Shown here: positions 29,263 to 37,955 of the stretch, piece after piece
Position numbering within the stretch: the stretch's first letter is position 1
Layout of the letters: each line of letters opens with the position of its first letter
Source of the DNA: Brevibacterium rongguiense
GTDB taxonomy: Bacteria > Actinomycetota > Actinomycetes > Actinomycetales > Brevibacteriaceae
Assembly (NCBI RefSeq): GCF_009857845.1
Contig: NZ_WWEQ01000005.1
Coordinates: 1-64,000 of the forward strand
DNA: 64,000 nt
Direction of reading: 5' to 3'
The notes under the pieces: model-generated
The model's database searches: none
Seen by the model: the letters and a program-made list of their open reading frames with translations, nothing else
Told to the model about the DNA's origin: nothing
Made by a program: the position numbers and the translations under genes

Positions 29263-30067
29263 GCCCGCCCGCTCCGCGGAGACGGGCCCGGAGGAGACCG
29301 GCCCTGCGGTCGAGGACCATCCCAACCGGCCCGCGGAGAGCCAGCCCGTCGTCGTCTGCGACGACGTCCACATCGAGTTCAAGACGCTGGCCACCGGCAA
29401 GCGCGTCAACGGCGGCACCGCGAAGGGCCTGCTCCAGCGCAAGCGCACGATGAAGTCGGTGCACGCCCTCAAGGGCGTCTCGTTCGTCGCCCGTGCCAAC
29501 GAGTCGATCGGCATCATCGGCACGAACGGCTCCGGCAAGTCCACGCTCATGAAGACCATCACGGGCCTCATCCCGCCCACCCGCGGCGCCGTGTTCGCCA
29601 CGAGCCGGCCCAACCTGCTGGGCGTGGGAGCCGCGCTCATCAACGACCTCTCCGGCAGCCAGAACATCATCCTGGGCGGCCTGGCCATGGGCATGACCCG
29701 GACGGAGATCGAGGCGAAGTACGACGAGATCGTCGAGTTCACGGGCCTCAAGGACTTCATCGACATGCCCATGCGCACGTACTCCTCCGGGATGTCCGCG
29801 CGCCTGAAGTTCGCGATCGCCACCGCCAAGGACTACGAGATCCTCATCGTCGACGAGGCGCTGTCCGTGGGCGACCGCGAGTTCCAGAAGAAGTCCGAGG
29901 CGCGCATCCGCGGCATCCGCGAGAAGGCGGGCACCGTCTTCCTCGTCTCCCACTCGATGCGCTCGATCCGCGACACGTGCAACCGCACGATCTGGATCGA
30001 GAAGGGCGACATGCGCGCCGACGGCGCCACCGACGACGTCGTCGACGAATACGAGAAGCACAAGTGA
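29246..30067 (+). CDS. Polysaccharide-type ABC exporter ATPase (TagH/Wzt-like)
   Basis: 273 residues. Walker A GTNGSGKS, signature YSSGMSARLKFAIATA and Walker B ILIVDEALSVGD are the exact forms seen in TagH/Wzt ATPases. An acidic leader of about 30 residues precedes the domain. It has no C-terminal carbohydrate-binding domain, so export does not need recognition of a capped non-reducing end. It powers the permease encoded just upstream. Confidence 0.9.
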   Translation: MAETAEPARSAETGPEETGPAVEDHPNRPAESQPVVVCDDVHIEFKTLATGKRVNGGTAKGLLQRKRTMKSVHALKGVSFVARANESIGIIGTNGSGKSTLMKTITGLIPPTRGAVFATSRPNLLGVGAALINDLSGSQNIILGGLAMGMTRTEIEAKYDEIVEFTGLKDFIDMPMRTYSSGMSARLKFAIATAKDYEILIVDEALSVGDREFQKKSEARIRGIREKAGTVFLVSHSMRSIRDTCNRTIWIEKGDMRADGATDDVVDEYEKHK

Positions 30068-31191
30068 GCCGGTCCGAGACCCGGGTTGAGAGCCGGTCTG
30101 AGAGCCGGTCCCGGCGGCGGTCGGGCAGTGCGCTGGCCCCCGAGGCGCTGCCGGAGCTGGCGGCCCTGCCCGGGGTCTCGTTCATCATGCCGGTGCTCAA
30201 CGAGGAGGACAGCCTCTCCGCCGCCGTCGCGACGATCCTCGCGCAGGACTACGAGGGCCAGCGCGAGGTGGTCCTCGCACTGGGCCCCTCCGAGGACGGC
30301 ACGAACGAGATCGCCCGCGCGCTGGCCGCCGACGACCCGCGCATTGTCGTGGTCGACAACCCGGCGGGCGACACGCCCACCGGGCTCAACCTCGCCGTGG
30401 CCCGCACCCGCCACCCCGTCATCATCCGCGTGGACGCCCACTCCGAGCTCACCCCCGACTATGCCGCCGCCGGCGTCGAGGTGCTGCGCACCACCCGCGC
30501 CGCCAATGTCGGCGGGCTCATGGTGGCCCGGGGCCGGACCCCGTTCCAGCGCGCGGCGGCCCGCGCCTACATGTCGCCCGTGGGCCTGGGCGGGCCGGCC
30601 TACCACTCCGGGGACGCCGCCCAGGAGGCCGAGAGCGCCTACCTGGGCGTCTTCCGCCGCGAGGTCTTCGACGAGCTGGGCGGGTTCGACCCCACGCTGC
30701 GCCGCGGCCAGGACTGGGAGCTCAACCTGCGCATCCGCGAGGCCGGCGGGCGCATCTGGTTCGACCCGCACCTGCAGGTCACCTACTGGCCGCGCACCAG
30801 CTGGAAGAAGATCGCCCAGCAGTTCCGCGCCACCGGCATCTGGCGCGCCGAGCTCATCCGCCGCCACGGTGCGAAGAACTCCCTGCGCTACTTCGCCCCG
30901 CCCCTGCTGGTGCTCGGGCTCGCCGCCGCCGGGCTCGAGGCGCTCGCCCAGCTCAGCGGCACCACCCGCCGCTGGCCGAAGTTCCTGCGCCGCTTCACCT
31001 CGCTCGTCTATGTCGCGCCGGCCGGCTACGTGCTGGGCCTGCTCGCCGAGGTCGCGCGGGCCCGGGACCTCGGCCTGCGGGAGCGCGCGTGGTACCTCGC
31101 GATCCTGCCCACCATGCACCTGTGCTGGGGAGCGGGCTTCCTGCGCGGGCTGCTGCGGGGCGCCGGCACCACGGCGGACCGCAGCCGATGA
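30064..31191 (+). CDS. Glycosyltransferase family 2 (ExoA-like)
   Basis: 375 residues from a GTG that overlaps the previous stop (GTGA). GT-A fold: VSFIMPVLNEEDSL, the DxD-type RVDAHSELT, and the acceptor-side motif RRGQDWELNLRIREAGG. C-terminal hydrophobic segments (about 280-370) anchor it in the membrane. It should add sugars to a lipid-linked glycan made for the adjoining exporter. The first ~25 residues are arginine/serine-rich. Confidence 0.86.
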   Translation: MSRSETRVESRSESRSRRRSGSALAPEALPELAALPGVSFIMPVLNEEDSLSAAVATILAQDYEGQREVVLALGPSEDGTNEIARALAADDPRIVVVDNPAGDTPTGLNLAVARTRHPVIIRVDAHSELTPDYAAAGVEVLRTTRAANVGGLMVARGRTPFQRAAARAYMSPVGLGGPAYHSGDAAQEAESAYLGVFRREVFDELGGFDPTLRRGQDWELNLRIREAGGRIWFDPHLQVTYWPRTSWKKIAQQFRATGIWRAELIRRHGAKNSLRYFAPPLLVLGLAAAGLEALAQLSGTTRRWPKFLRRFTSLVYVAPAGYVLGLLAEVARARDLGLRERAWYLAILPTMHLCWGAGFLRGLLRGAGTTADRSR

Positions 31192-31994
31192 GCCGCCGGA
31201 GCTTCAACGCCCCGCTGCTCGCGGGAGCGATCGCCGTGGTGGCGGTGATCGCGGTGGTGGCGTGGAGCCTGCTGGCGCCCAAGCAGCGGCTGACCGTCGA
31301 CAGCCTGCAGCACCCCGCCGTGGCCGCGCTGGGCGCCGGCTCCGATGTCTACCCCGCGAACTCCAAGGAGGCGATCGGGGAGAACGTGAAGTTCGGCTAC
31401 CTCCCGGCCGTGGACACGGCCCTCGACGCGGATGGCACGGTGGTCCTCGCCGACGCCCGGACCGCGCAGCGGGCGCTCGGCCTTGCCAAGCCGCTCGACC
31501 AGACCTCGACCGCCGACTTCCAGCGCGCCTCGGTGCCCGGGCCGAAGGACGGCAGCGGCTCCGGGACGCCCATGACCTGGGAGGCCGCCCTGGACGAGTA
31601 CGGCGACGACACGGTCTTCGTGCCCCAGGTCGACGACGCCCGCACCCTCGACGCGGTGGCCGGCGCGGTGGAGGGCCACGGCGCCAAAGACTCCGTCATC
31701 ATCCGCTCGGCGGAGGTCTCCGTGCTCAAGGCCGCCGCGAACAAGGGCCTCGCCGGCCTCTACACGGGCCCGGCCGCGGTGGGTGCGCAGCGCCTGCACG
31801 CGGAGGGCATCACGATGGCCGCCGTCGCCCACGATGCGAAGGACCTGGACGCGTGGCTGCACTCGGACGTCTCCGTGTGGGTCACGGGCGCCGGGTCGAA
31901 GGACGAGCTCAGCGGGCTCGCCGACCGCGGGGTCGTGGGCGCCCTGACCGCGAACCCCTACGCCGTGGCGCCGGCGGCTGTGCAGACCGGCTGA
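31188..31994 (+). CDS. Membrane-anchored protein with degenerate GDPD-like domain
   Basis: 268 residues, ATGA overlap with the glycosyltransferase. One membrane segment (about 8-30) and an outer domain. PANSKEAIGENVKFGYLPAVDTA-type spacing and DGTVVLADARTAQRALG align in style with the PENTxEA and DGxxVVxHD blocks of glycerophosphodiester phosphodiesterases, but the catalytic histidines and acidic residues are missing. It may be a non-catalytic member that binds a glycerophosphate-type polymer. The resemblance is read by eye and should be treated as tentative. Confidence 0.55.
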   Translation: MSRRSFNAPLLAGAIAVVAVIAVVAWSLLAPKQRLTVDSLQHPAVAALGAGSDVYPANSKEAIGENVKFGYLPAVDTALDADGTVVLADARTAQRALGLAKPLDQTSTADFQRASVPGPKDGSGSGTPMTWEAALDEYGDDTVFVPQVDDARTLDAVAGAVEGHGAKDSVIIRSAEVSVLKAAANKGLAGLYTGPAAVGAQRLHAEGITMAAVAHDAKDLDAWLHSDVSVWVTGAGSKDELSGLADRGVVGALTANPYAVAPAAVQTG

Positions 31995-32015
31995 GCCCAC
32001 GCCTGCCCGGCGGGC

Positions 32016-32021
32016 TATCGT
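32016..32021 (+). promoter_or_regulatory. Possible -10 TATCGT of DUF3151 gene
   Basis: TATCGT in the 84-bp gap; predicted leader of about 50 nt including GGAAGG before ATG 32079. Confidence 0.4.
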
Positions 32022-32078
32022 TCCAGGCAGACACCCGCGACGGGACCCGCGACGGGGCCCATGACAGGAAGGACGACC

Positions 32079-32543
32079 ATGAGCCAGAGCATCGGCGGAC
32101 CCCAGCGCATCGGCAACCTCGACGCGAGCCAGCTGGGCCCCCAGCCCACGTACCTGCCCGCCGACCATCCCGATGTGGAGGCGCGGCGGCGCCTGGACGG
32201 CGGCGAGGAGCCCCTCGACGTCGCCCACGACCTGCCCGGCAGCTCGCTGGCCTGGGCGCTGCTGGCCGACGAGGCTTTCGACGAGGGCCGCCGCGTGGAC
32301 TCCTACGCCTATGCCCGAGTGGGCTACCACCGCGGCCTCGACGCGCTGCGCGCGGCGGGATGGCGCGGGGCCGGCCCGATTCCCTACGAGCACGAGGTCA
32401 ACCGCGGATTCCTGCGCGCGCTCTACGCGCTCGGCCGCGCCTCGGCGGCGATCGGCGAGGGCGAGGAGGCGCAGCGGATCGAGAAGTTCCTGCGCGAGTC
32501 CGATCCCGCGGCCCTCGATGCGATCGCGGCCGGGCAGAGCTGA
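32079..32543 (+). CDS. DUF3151 family protein
   Basis: 154 residues. LPADHPDVEARRRLDGGEEPLDVAHDLPGSSLAWALLADEA is the family hallmark. Function unknown; the gene is conserved beside fba and purA in many actinobacteria. GGAAGG lies 7 nt before ATG 32079; ATG 32061 is a less likely start. Its last two codons and stop form the first part of an 18-bp tandem repeat. Confidence 0.85.
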   Translation: MSQSIGGPQRIGNLDASQLGPQPTYLPADHPDVEARRRLDGGEEPLDVAHDLPGSSLAWALLADEAFDEGRRVDSYAYARVGYHRGLDALRAAGWRGAGPIPYEHEVNRGFLRALYALGRASAAIGEGEEAQRIEKFLRESDPAALDAIAAGQS

Positions 32544-32680
32544 CGGGCCGGGCGGAGCTGACGGGACGGGTGAAGCAGACGGGACGGGCGGAGCTGACGG
32601 GACGGGTGAAGCAGACGGGACGGGCAGAGCTGACGGGCCGGGCAGAGCTGACGGGCAGGGTTGAGCTGACGGGACGGCTG
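32537..32680 (+). repeat. 18-bp tandem repeat, 8 units
   Basis: Eight uninterrupted units of an 18-bp motif, consensus GAGCTGACGGGACGGGYG, from 32537 to 32680. Units 3 and 5 begin AAGCAG; others differ at one to three bases. It begins in the last codons of the DUF3151 gene and ends 7 nt before the purA -10 hexamer. The unit length is a multiple of three, so copy changes would not shift frame. A minisatellite formed by slippage is the likely origin. Confidence 0.95.
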
Positions 32681-32686
32681 CCGCGA

Positions 32687-32692
32687 TAGGAT
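32687..32692 (+). promoter_or_regulatory. -10 hexamer TAGGAT of purA
   Basis: TAGGAT immediately after the tandem repeat; predicted start near 32699, giving a leader of about 40-50 nt that contains a hairpin. Confidence 0.45.
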
Positions 32693-32703
32693 CGAGGGGT
32701 TCG

Positions 32704-32727
32704 TGCGGCGGGTGCGCATCCGCCGCA
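32704..32727 (+). other. Hairpin in purA 5' leader
   Basis: TGCGGCGG (32704-32711) pairs perfectly with CCGCCGCA (32720-32727) around an 8-nt loop. It could affect translation of purA. It does not match a known purine riboswitch. Confidence 0.45.
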
Positions 32728-32736
32728 GCACCGCTA

Positions 32737-34035
32737 GTGATGAGGTCCCATGCCAGCAGCATCGTCGTCGGCGCCCAGTGGGGCGATGAGGGCAAGGGGA
32801 AGACGACCGACATCCTCGGCACCCGCGTCGACTACGTCGTCAAGCCCAACGGGGGCAACAACGCCGGCCACACCGTGGTGGTGGGCGGGGAGAAGTACGA
32901 GCTCAAGCTGCTGCCCGCGGGCATCCTGTCCCCGAACGTCACCCCCGTCATCGGCAACGGCGTCGTGGTCAACCTCGAGGCGCTGTTCGAGGAGATCGAC
33001 GCGCTCGAGGCCCGCGGCGCGGACACCTCGAAGCTGCGCGTGTCCGCCAACGCGCACCTCGTGGCGCCCTACCACCAGGTCCTCGACAAGGTGACCGAGC
33101 GGTTCCTCGGCAAGCGCGCGATCGGCACGACGGGCCGGGGGATCGGGCCCGCCTATTCCGACAAGGCGGCCCGCCTGGGCATCCGCGTGCAGGACATCTT
33201 CGACGAGTCGATTCTGCGCCAGAAGGTCGAGGGCGCGCTGCGGCAGAAGAACGAGCTGCTCATCAAGGTCTACAACCGGCGCGAAGCGGAGGTCGAGGAG
33301 ACCGTCGAGTACTTCCTCCAGTTCGCCGAGCGCCTGCGGCCCATGGTGGCCGACACCTCGCTGCTGCTCAACGAGGCGCTCGATGCCGGCGAGGTCGTCG
33401 TCATGGAGGGCGGCCAGGCGACCATGCTCGACGTCGACCACGGGACGTACCCGTTCGTCACCTCGTCCAATCCGTCCGCGGGCGGCGCGTGCATCGGGGC
33501 GGGGATCGGCCCGACGCGGATCAGCCGCGTCGTGGGGATCGTCAAGGCGTACACGACGCGCGTGGGCGCGGGCCCGTTCCCCACGGAGCTGTTCGACGAG
33601 ATGGGGGAGCGGCTGCAGAGGACCGGCGGGGAGTTCGGCGTGAACACCGGCCGCCCGCGCCGCTGCGGCTGGTACGACGCGGTCGTGGCCCGCTATGCCG
33701 CGCGCGTCAACGGGTTCACCGACTACGTGCTGACCAAGCTCGACGTGCTCACCGGCATCGAGTCGATTCCGGTGTGCGTGGCCTACGACGTCGACGGGGT
33801 GCGCTTCGACGAGCTGCCCATGAGCCAGTCGGACTTCCACCACGCGAAGCCCATCTACGAGGAGTTCCCCGGTTGGACCGAGGACATCTCCGCCGCCCGC
33901 ACGTTCGAGGATCTGCCCGTCAACGCGCAGAACTACGTGCTGGCGCTCGAGGCGGTCTCGGGCTGCCGGATGTCCGTCATCGGCGTGGGGCCCGACCGCG
34001 AGCAGTCCATCGTGCGCCACGACCTGCTCGACTGA
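32737..34035 (+). CDS. purA: Adenylosuccinate synthetase
   Basis: About 432 residues. [19 protein letters not shown] (GTP loop and catalytic aspartate), [29 protein letters not shown] and the final [14 protein letters not shown] motif are all present. It joins IMP and aspartate with GTP to make adenylosuccinate, the first step from IMP to AMP. The start is doubtful: in-frame starts are GTG 32737 and ATG 32740, without a ribosome-binding site, whereas the best-placed ATG (32750, after GAGG, encoding MPA as in most PurA proteins) is out of frame by one base. Confidence 0.93.
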   Translation: MMRSHASSIVVGAQWGDEGKGKTTDILGTRVDYVVKPNGGNNAGHTVVVGGEKYELKLLPAGILSPNVTPVIGNGVVVNLEALFEEIDALEARGADTSKLRVSANAHLVAPYHQVLDKVTERFLGKRAIGTTGRGIGPAYSDKAARLGIRVQDIFDESILRQKVEGALRQKNELLIKVYNRREAEVEETVEYFLQFAERLRPMVADTSLLLNEALDAGEVVVMEGGQATMLDVDHGTYPFVTSSNPSAGGACIGAGIGPTRISRVVGIVKAYTTRVGAGPFPTELFDEMGERLQRTGGEFGVNTGRPRRCGWYDAVVARYAARVNGFTDYVLTKLDVLTGIESIPVCVAYDVDGVRFDELPMSQSDFHHAKPIYEEFPGWTEDISAARTFEDLPVNAQNYVLALEAVSGCRMSVIGVGPDREQSIVRHDLLD

Positions 34036-34375
34036 GGCCGGCCTCGACTGACGCCGGCGGTACCCGGGGGTGCCCCGGCTGTGGGCTCGGGGGCTGGTGG
34101 GGGCGGGTACGGAGCGTGGAGTTTTGGGCGGCCCTGCGGAACGCTGGTCGAGGAGAACGAGGCTGGTCAGAACGGCGGGGGAGCGGTTTCGGGTGTCCAC
34201 GGTGCGCAGTCGGAGTCGGGAGACGGTGTGTGGGCCTCACCACCGTAGCCAGCCGTTGTTGGCCCGCTGCAGACAATCGCTCCGCTGTCCTGTGTGCACC
34301 CGTCATCCACTCTCGAGGTAGTAAAGCGACGAGGGGGAAGTGCGGTGTTGCAGTCCATGAATGGAATGGAACATG
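34036..34375. other. 340-bp stretch between purA and HNH pseudogene
   Basis: No intact gene. 34036-34110 is G-rich and unremarkable. 34167-34358 contains a possible relic of a second HNH gene end. The sequence near 34250-34370 is clearly less G+C-rich than the flanks. Confidence 0.5.
34167..34358 (-). pseudogene. Possible remnant of a DUF222/HNH gene C-terminus
   Basis: This open stretch ends in ...PETAPPPF-stop, much like the neighbouring pseudogene that ends ...EEDDPPPF-stop. At DNA level GTCAGAACGGCGG occurs at both ends (34166-34178 and 34375-34387). A tail of an older tandem copy is plausible; chance cannot be excluded because only the last few residues are recognisable. Confidence 0.35.
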
Positions 34376-35910
34376 TCAGAACGGCGGTGGATCGTCTTCC
34401 TCGATCGCGGGTTCGTGTGGTTCTGCGCCGTTGGCCGCTAATAAGCGCGAGGGATCATCTGGGACGACCGTTCTGAAACCTCGCCGGGATGGGCGACCGG
34501 CCTCCTCGGAGCGACCGCGGCACAGCTGCGCCACGCGGCGGGCATGCTCGATGTCGATGTGGGAACAGGGTGCGTCAACGGGGCCGACGAGGGGCGCGGG
34601 GAATGTCCAGCGGACCGAGCCATCCGGCTCGTCGCCCACGCGTTCGACCGCGAAGAGCCCATTGGTCTTGTGCAGGTGGTGCCTGCGGCAGAGCGGGTGG
34701 AGATTGTCGAGCTGAGTGGGGCCGCCCCGAGCGGGATCGCTGCGGTTGAACGGGGTGATGTGGTCCGTGTCGCTGCTTGTTGCGCGCCGCGAGCAGCCGG
34801 GCACCGTGCACCAGACCCATCTCGCGTTGACGGTGGTCCGCAGGGCCTGCGGGATCGCGTACGTGCGGGCGAGCGCTTCGATTACTCGCCCGGTGGCGGG
34901 GTCGGTGAGCAGGCGCCGCATCGAGGGGGCGCAGGCGGCGATCCGCCGGGCATCCGCAGCCGAGACGGGGGAGGCGTCGTCGAAGTGGCCCGGCAGCTCG
35001 GACTCCCCAATGAGAGAGAGGAATGGGATGGTGACGCACACGGCGGCCTGTCGGCGCAGCCAGCCGCGTGCCGTCGGCATCTGGAGCTGGAGTGAGCGCC
35101 GGCTGCCGTCTGCTGCGAGGACCTCGAGGGGCAGCGTCGGGATGGTGAAGAGGCCGAGGTCGAAGCGCAGCTGATCGATCGAGCGCTCCTCGTCGAAGGC
35201 GGTCGCGTGATCCAACCGGCGCCCGGTCTCAGGGTCGGTGAACAGCGATGCGTGCGACAGCGCGATGGCGTGTGCCCATGCCGTTGAGCGCCGCCAAGCC
35301 GCGGTCACATCCGCGATCGGGCCGGTGTACTGCAAACAGCCGGTGCCGTCTCCGTTGTTCCAGAACCGCACGCGGCGGTTGCGCTGGGCATCGTCGAGCG
35401 CGTCCTCGGGCGGCAGCAGGGCGGCGAAGATGTCGTCCACGGCCTTCTTTCAGCGCTTCCACTCCCATGCGGCGTCGAGGTCGCTGACGAGTGCATCGAA
35501 CTCGCCGCGCAGTCCGAGGGGCAGCGTCGCGGTCTTGCCGCTGGCGTATTCGAGCCGGGTGAAGCCGAGCCGGTGCTCCACGGTCAGTGCGTGCACGAGA
35601 GGCATGGTTGCCGTCACGCCAAAGGCCCGGCCCGCGATCGTGTGGGCACGGAAGATGGTGACGTCGAGAGCCGACGCCAGCTCGATCCAGACGATCTCCG
35701 GCAGTGCGCCCAGCAGCTGTGTGTAATCGGCGGGGATATGGGCTTCGGGGTCGCGGGCCGTGAGCGGGGCATTGTGGCGCAGGTACGCGGTCGTGAGATG
35801 GCGGCAGAGGGCGTGTGCACGGCCGAGCTGCGCGTCCTCGAGGAGGTTGATGGAACTCGCGAGGCCGCGACCGCCTCATCGCGATCGGTATACGAATACT
35901 AATCGAACAC
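34376..35910 (-). pseudogene. DUF222/HNH endonuclease-domain pseudogene
   Basis: Restored, this would be about 511 residues, the normal size of actinobacterial DUF222 proteins with a C-terminal HNH domain. The HNH part is intact: CTVPGC, DTDHITPFN, QLDNLHPLCRRHHLHKTNG. Three lesions break the frame: TAG at 35899-35901 (codon 4 after GTG 35910), a one-base loss near 35856-35862 before SSINLLEDAQL, and TGA at 35450-35452 between WKR and KKAVDD. From GTG 35440 a 354-residue fragment remains open and may be annotated as a gene. Such proteins are multicopy and of unknown role. Confidence 0.8.
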
Positions 35911-36431
35911 AAAGCCAATCGCAACGCGTTAGAAGCCTGTGGATCGAGAAGTTTTCCATGTGGGAGTGTTTCGTCGGTGCATGCGGACGGGGCTGAACCG
36001 ACCAGAGCTGCGGACGAGCAGACGGATCGTCGGTGCGCTTCTCGTGGGCACTCGTGAGTGGCTTTGGGCGCACCCGGTGGCGGCGCCTCTTCCACTGCAC
36101 GGCTTTCACAGTGCCTCGCAGCTTGGGTCCAAAGGGCCTCACCACCGGCCCCGTCGCACTGAGGTATGTCTCTCGCTCCTCGGCGACGTTCTGCCGTCAT
36201 GATGCGCCGATCATGGCACCCGCCGCCGATCACTGCCGAGCGGCCGGATTACCCTGCCCAGCACTTCGGCTACTCAGCCGTAGCGCCGTGCCCAGCGCCT
36301 CACCCAGCACCGGGCCAGACCCGGCGATTGTCCACGACAACCCGGACCCGCGCTCACGCCCCCGCGCTCACGCCGACGCCCCCGCGCACACGCCCGCGCC
36401 TCGGCTCACGCCGACGCCCTCGCACCACGGC
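35911..36431. other. 521-bp region without a gene
   Basis: 35890-36130 is relatively A/T-rich and contains no convincing coding signal on either strand; short open frames there lack ribosome-binding sites and family motifs. 36290-36431 is a low-complexity C-rich stretch with repeats that continue into tctA. Confidence 0.5.
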
Positions 36432-36444
36432 TCACGCCGACGCC
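36366..36444 (-). repeat. Three GCTCACGCCGACGCC copies at the tctA end
   Basis: The 15-mer occurs at 36366-36380, 36404-36418 and 36430-36444. The last copy contains the tctA stop codon; read on the minus strand each copy spells Ala-Ser-Ala-stop. The two downstream copies look like duplications of the gene's 3' end. Confidence 0.8.
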
Positions 36445-37955
36445 TCGGCCTCCGCCCGCTCGTTCCTCCGCGCGCGCAGGCGGCCCCAGCCGGTGTAGGC
36501 GAGCGCGCCCAGCAGCACGATGTAGAGGACGATCGCGATCGGCGACTGGAAGAAGACGGCGTAGTCGCCGTCGGAGGACAGCAGCGCGTCGCGCATGTTC
36601 GTCTCCGCGAGCGGTCCCAGGACCATGCCGATCATGAGCGGCGCCAACGGCACCCCGTAGCGGCGCAGCACGAAGCCCAGGATGCCGATGCCCAGCAGCA
36701 TGAAGAGGTCGAACACGGACGACGAGGTCGCGTAGATGCCCAGCCCGCAGAACACCGCGATGCCCGCGTACAGGTAGGGCTCGGGGATGAGGAGGAGCTT
36801 CGCCCACAGCGGCGCGAACGGCAGGTTGAGGATGAGCAGCACCACCATCGCGATGAAGAACGAGGCGAGCAGGCCCCACACGAGCTCCGGGGCGCGGTCG
36901 AACAGCAGCGGCCCCGGCTGCAGCCCGTACTGCCGGAACGCGGCGAGCATGATCGCGGCGGTCGATGAGATGGGCAGGCCCAGTGCCAGCAGCGCGCCCA
37001 TCGCGGTGCCCGTCGTCGCGTTGCCGGCGGCCTCGGGGGCTGCGAGCCCGCGGATGGCGCCGTGGCCGAACTGCGGGTCCTTGCGCCGGCGGTCCAGGCG
37101 CCGCTCGAGCCCGTAGGCCATGAACGTCGGCACGTCCGCGCCGCCCACCGGGATGACGCCGAACGGCAGCCCGATCGCGGTGCCGCGGAACCAGGCGGGC
37201 GCGGCCTCCTTGAGCTCCGCGCGGGAGAGGAACGGCCGGCCGGACGAGCGGACGGTCGCGTCGTTGCGCTGGCGCCGGATGCGCGAGGCGGTGAAGAGCA
37301 CCTCGCCGAGCGCCAGGACGGCCACCGTCACGGTGACGAGCGAGACGCCGTCGAACAGCTCCGGCACGCCGAACGTGAAGCGCTCCGTGCCGGAGACGGA
37401 GTCGATCCCGATGACGGAGATCCCGATGCCCAGCACCAGCGCGGCGAGCCCCTTGAGCACCGAGTCGGCCACGACGGACGAGGTGGCGGCGAAGGCGAAC
37501 AGCGCCAGCGCGAAGTACTCGGCGGGCCCGAAGCTCGCGGAGAGGTCCGCCAGCTGCGGGGCCAGGAAGACGACGACCACGCAGGAGACGATGCCGCCGA
37601 TGAACGCGCCGATCGCAGCGGTGGCGAGCGCCTGCGGGGCGCGCCCGCTCAGGGCCATCTTGTGGCCCTCGAACGTCGAGGCGATCGCCGAGGACTGTCC
37701 CGGCGTGTTCATGAGGATCGCCATCGTCGAATCGCCGAACAGCCCGCCGAAGTACACGCCGGCGAACATGATGAACGCCCCGGTGGGATCGAGGGCGAAG
37801 GTCAGCGGCAGGAGGAGGGCGACCGCCATGGACGAGCCCAGTCCCGGCAGTACGCCCACGGCGGTGCCGAGCAGGCAGCCGATGACCACCCAGAGCAGGT
37901 TGATGGGCGTGAGCGCGTGGCCGAAGCCCTCGATGAGCAGGTGGACGGACTGCAT
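36432..37955 (-). CDS. tctA: Tripartite tricarboxylate transporter, large membrane subunit TctA
   Basis: 507 residues, the usual TctA length, with about 12 membrane segments. Family motifs: VVIGCLLGTAVGVLPGLGSSMAVALLLPLTF, GVYFGGLFGDSTMAILMNTPGQSSA and GNATTGTAMGALLALGLPISSTAAIML. It is the ion-driven channel that imports a carboxylate delivered by TctC. Its ATG overlaps the tctB stop (TGATG). Confidence 0.93.
   Translation of the reverse strand: MQSVHLLIEGFGHALTPINLLWVVIGCLLGTAVGVLPGLGSSMAVALLLPLTFALDPTGAFIMFAGVYFGGLFGDSTMAILMNTPGQSSAIASTFEGHKMALSGRAPQALATAAIGAFIGGIVSCVVVVFLAPQLADLSASFGPAEYFALALFAFAATSSVVADSVLKGLAALVLGIGISVIGIDSVSGTERFTFGVPELFDGVSLVTVTVAVLALGEVLFTASRIRRQRNDATVRSSGRPFLSRAELKEAAPAWFRGTAIGLPFGVIPVGGADVPTFMAYGLERRLDRRRKDPQFGHGAIRGLAAPEAAGNATTGTAMGALLALGLPISSTAAIMLAAFRQYGLQPGPLLFDRAPELVWGLLASFFIAMVVLLILNLPFAPLWAKLLLIPEPYLYAGIAVFCGLGIYATSSSVFDLFMLLGIGILGFVLRRYGVPLAPLMIGMVLGPLAETNMRDALLSSDGDYAVFFQSPIAIVLYIVLLGALAYTGWGRLRARRNERAEAEASA

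Noticed and set aside
32537-32680. Possible CRISPR array
   Set aside because: Units are contiguous 18-mers with no spacers and no cas genes.
32693-32736. Purine riboswitch before purA
   Set aside because: Only one short hairpin; the three-way junction and conserved loops of purine riboswitches are missing.
35911-36431. Small protein genes or a tRNA in the A/T-richer gap
   Set aside because: Short frames lack ribosome-binding sites and motifs; no tRNA arm pattern such as GGTTCGAATCC with paired stems was seen.
36033-36968. 311-codon plus-strand frame entering the tctA region
   Set aside because: Mostly antisense to tctA; no start signal or conserved motif.
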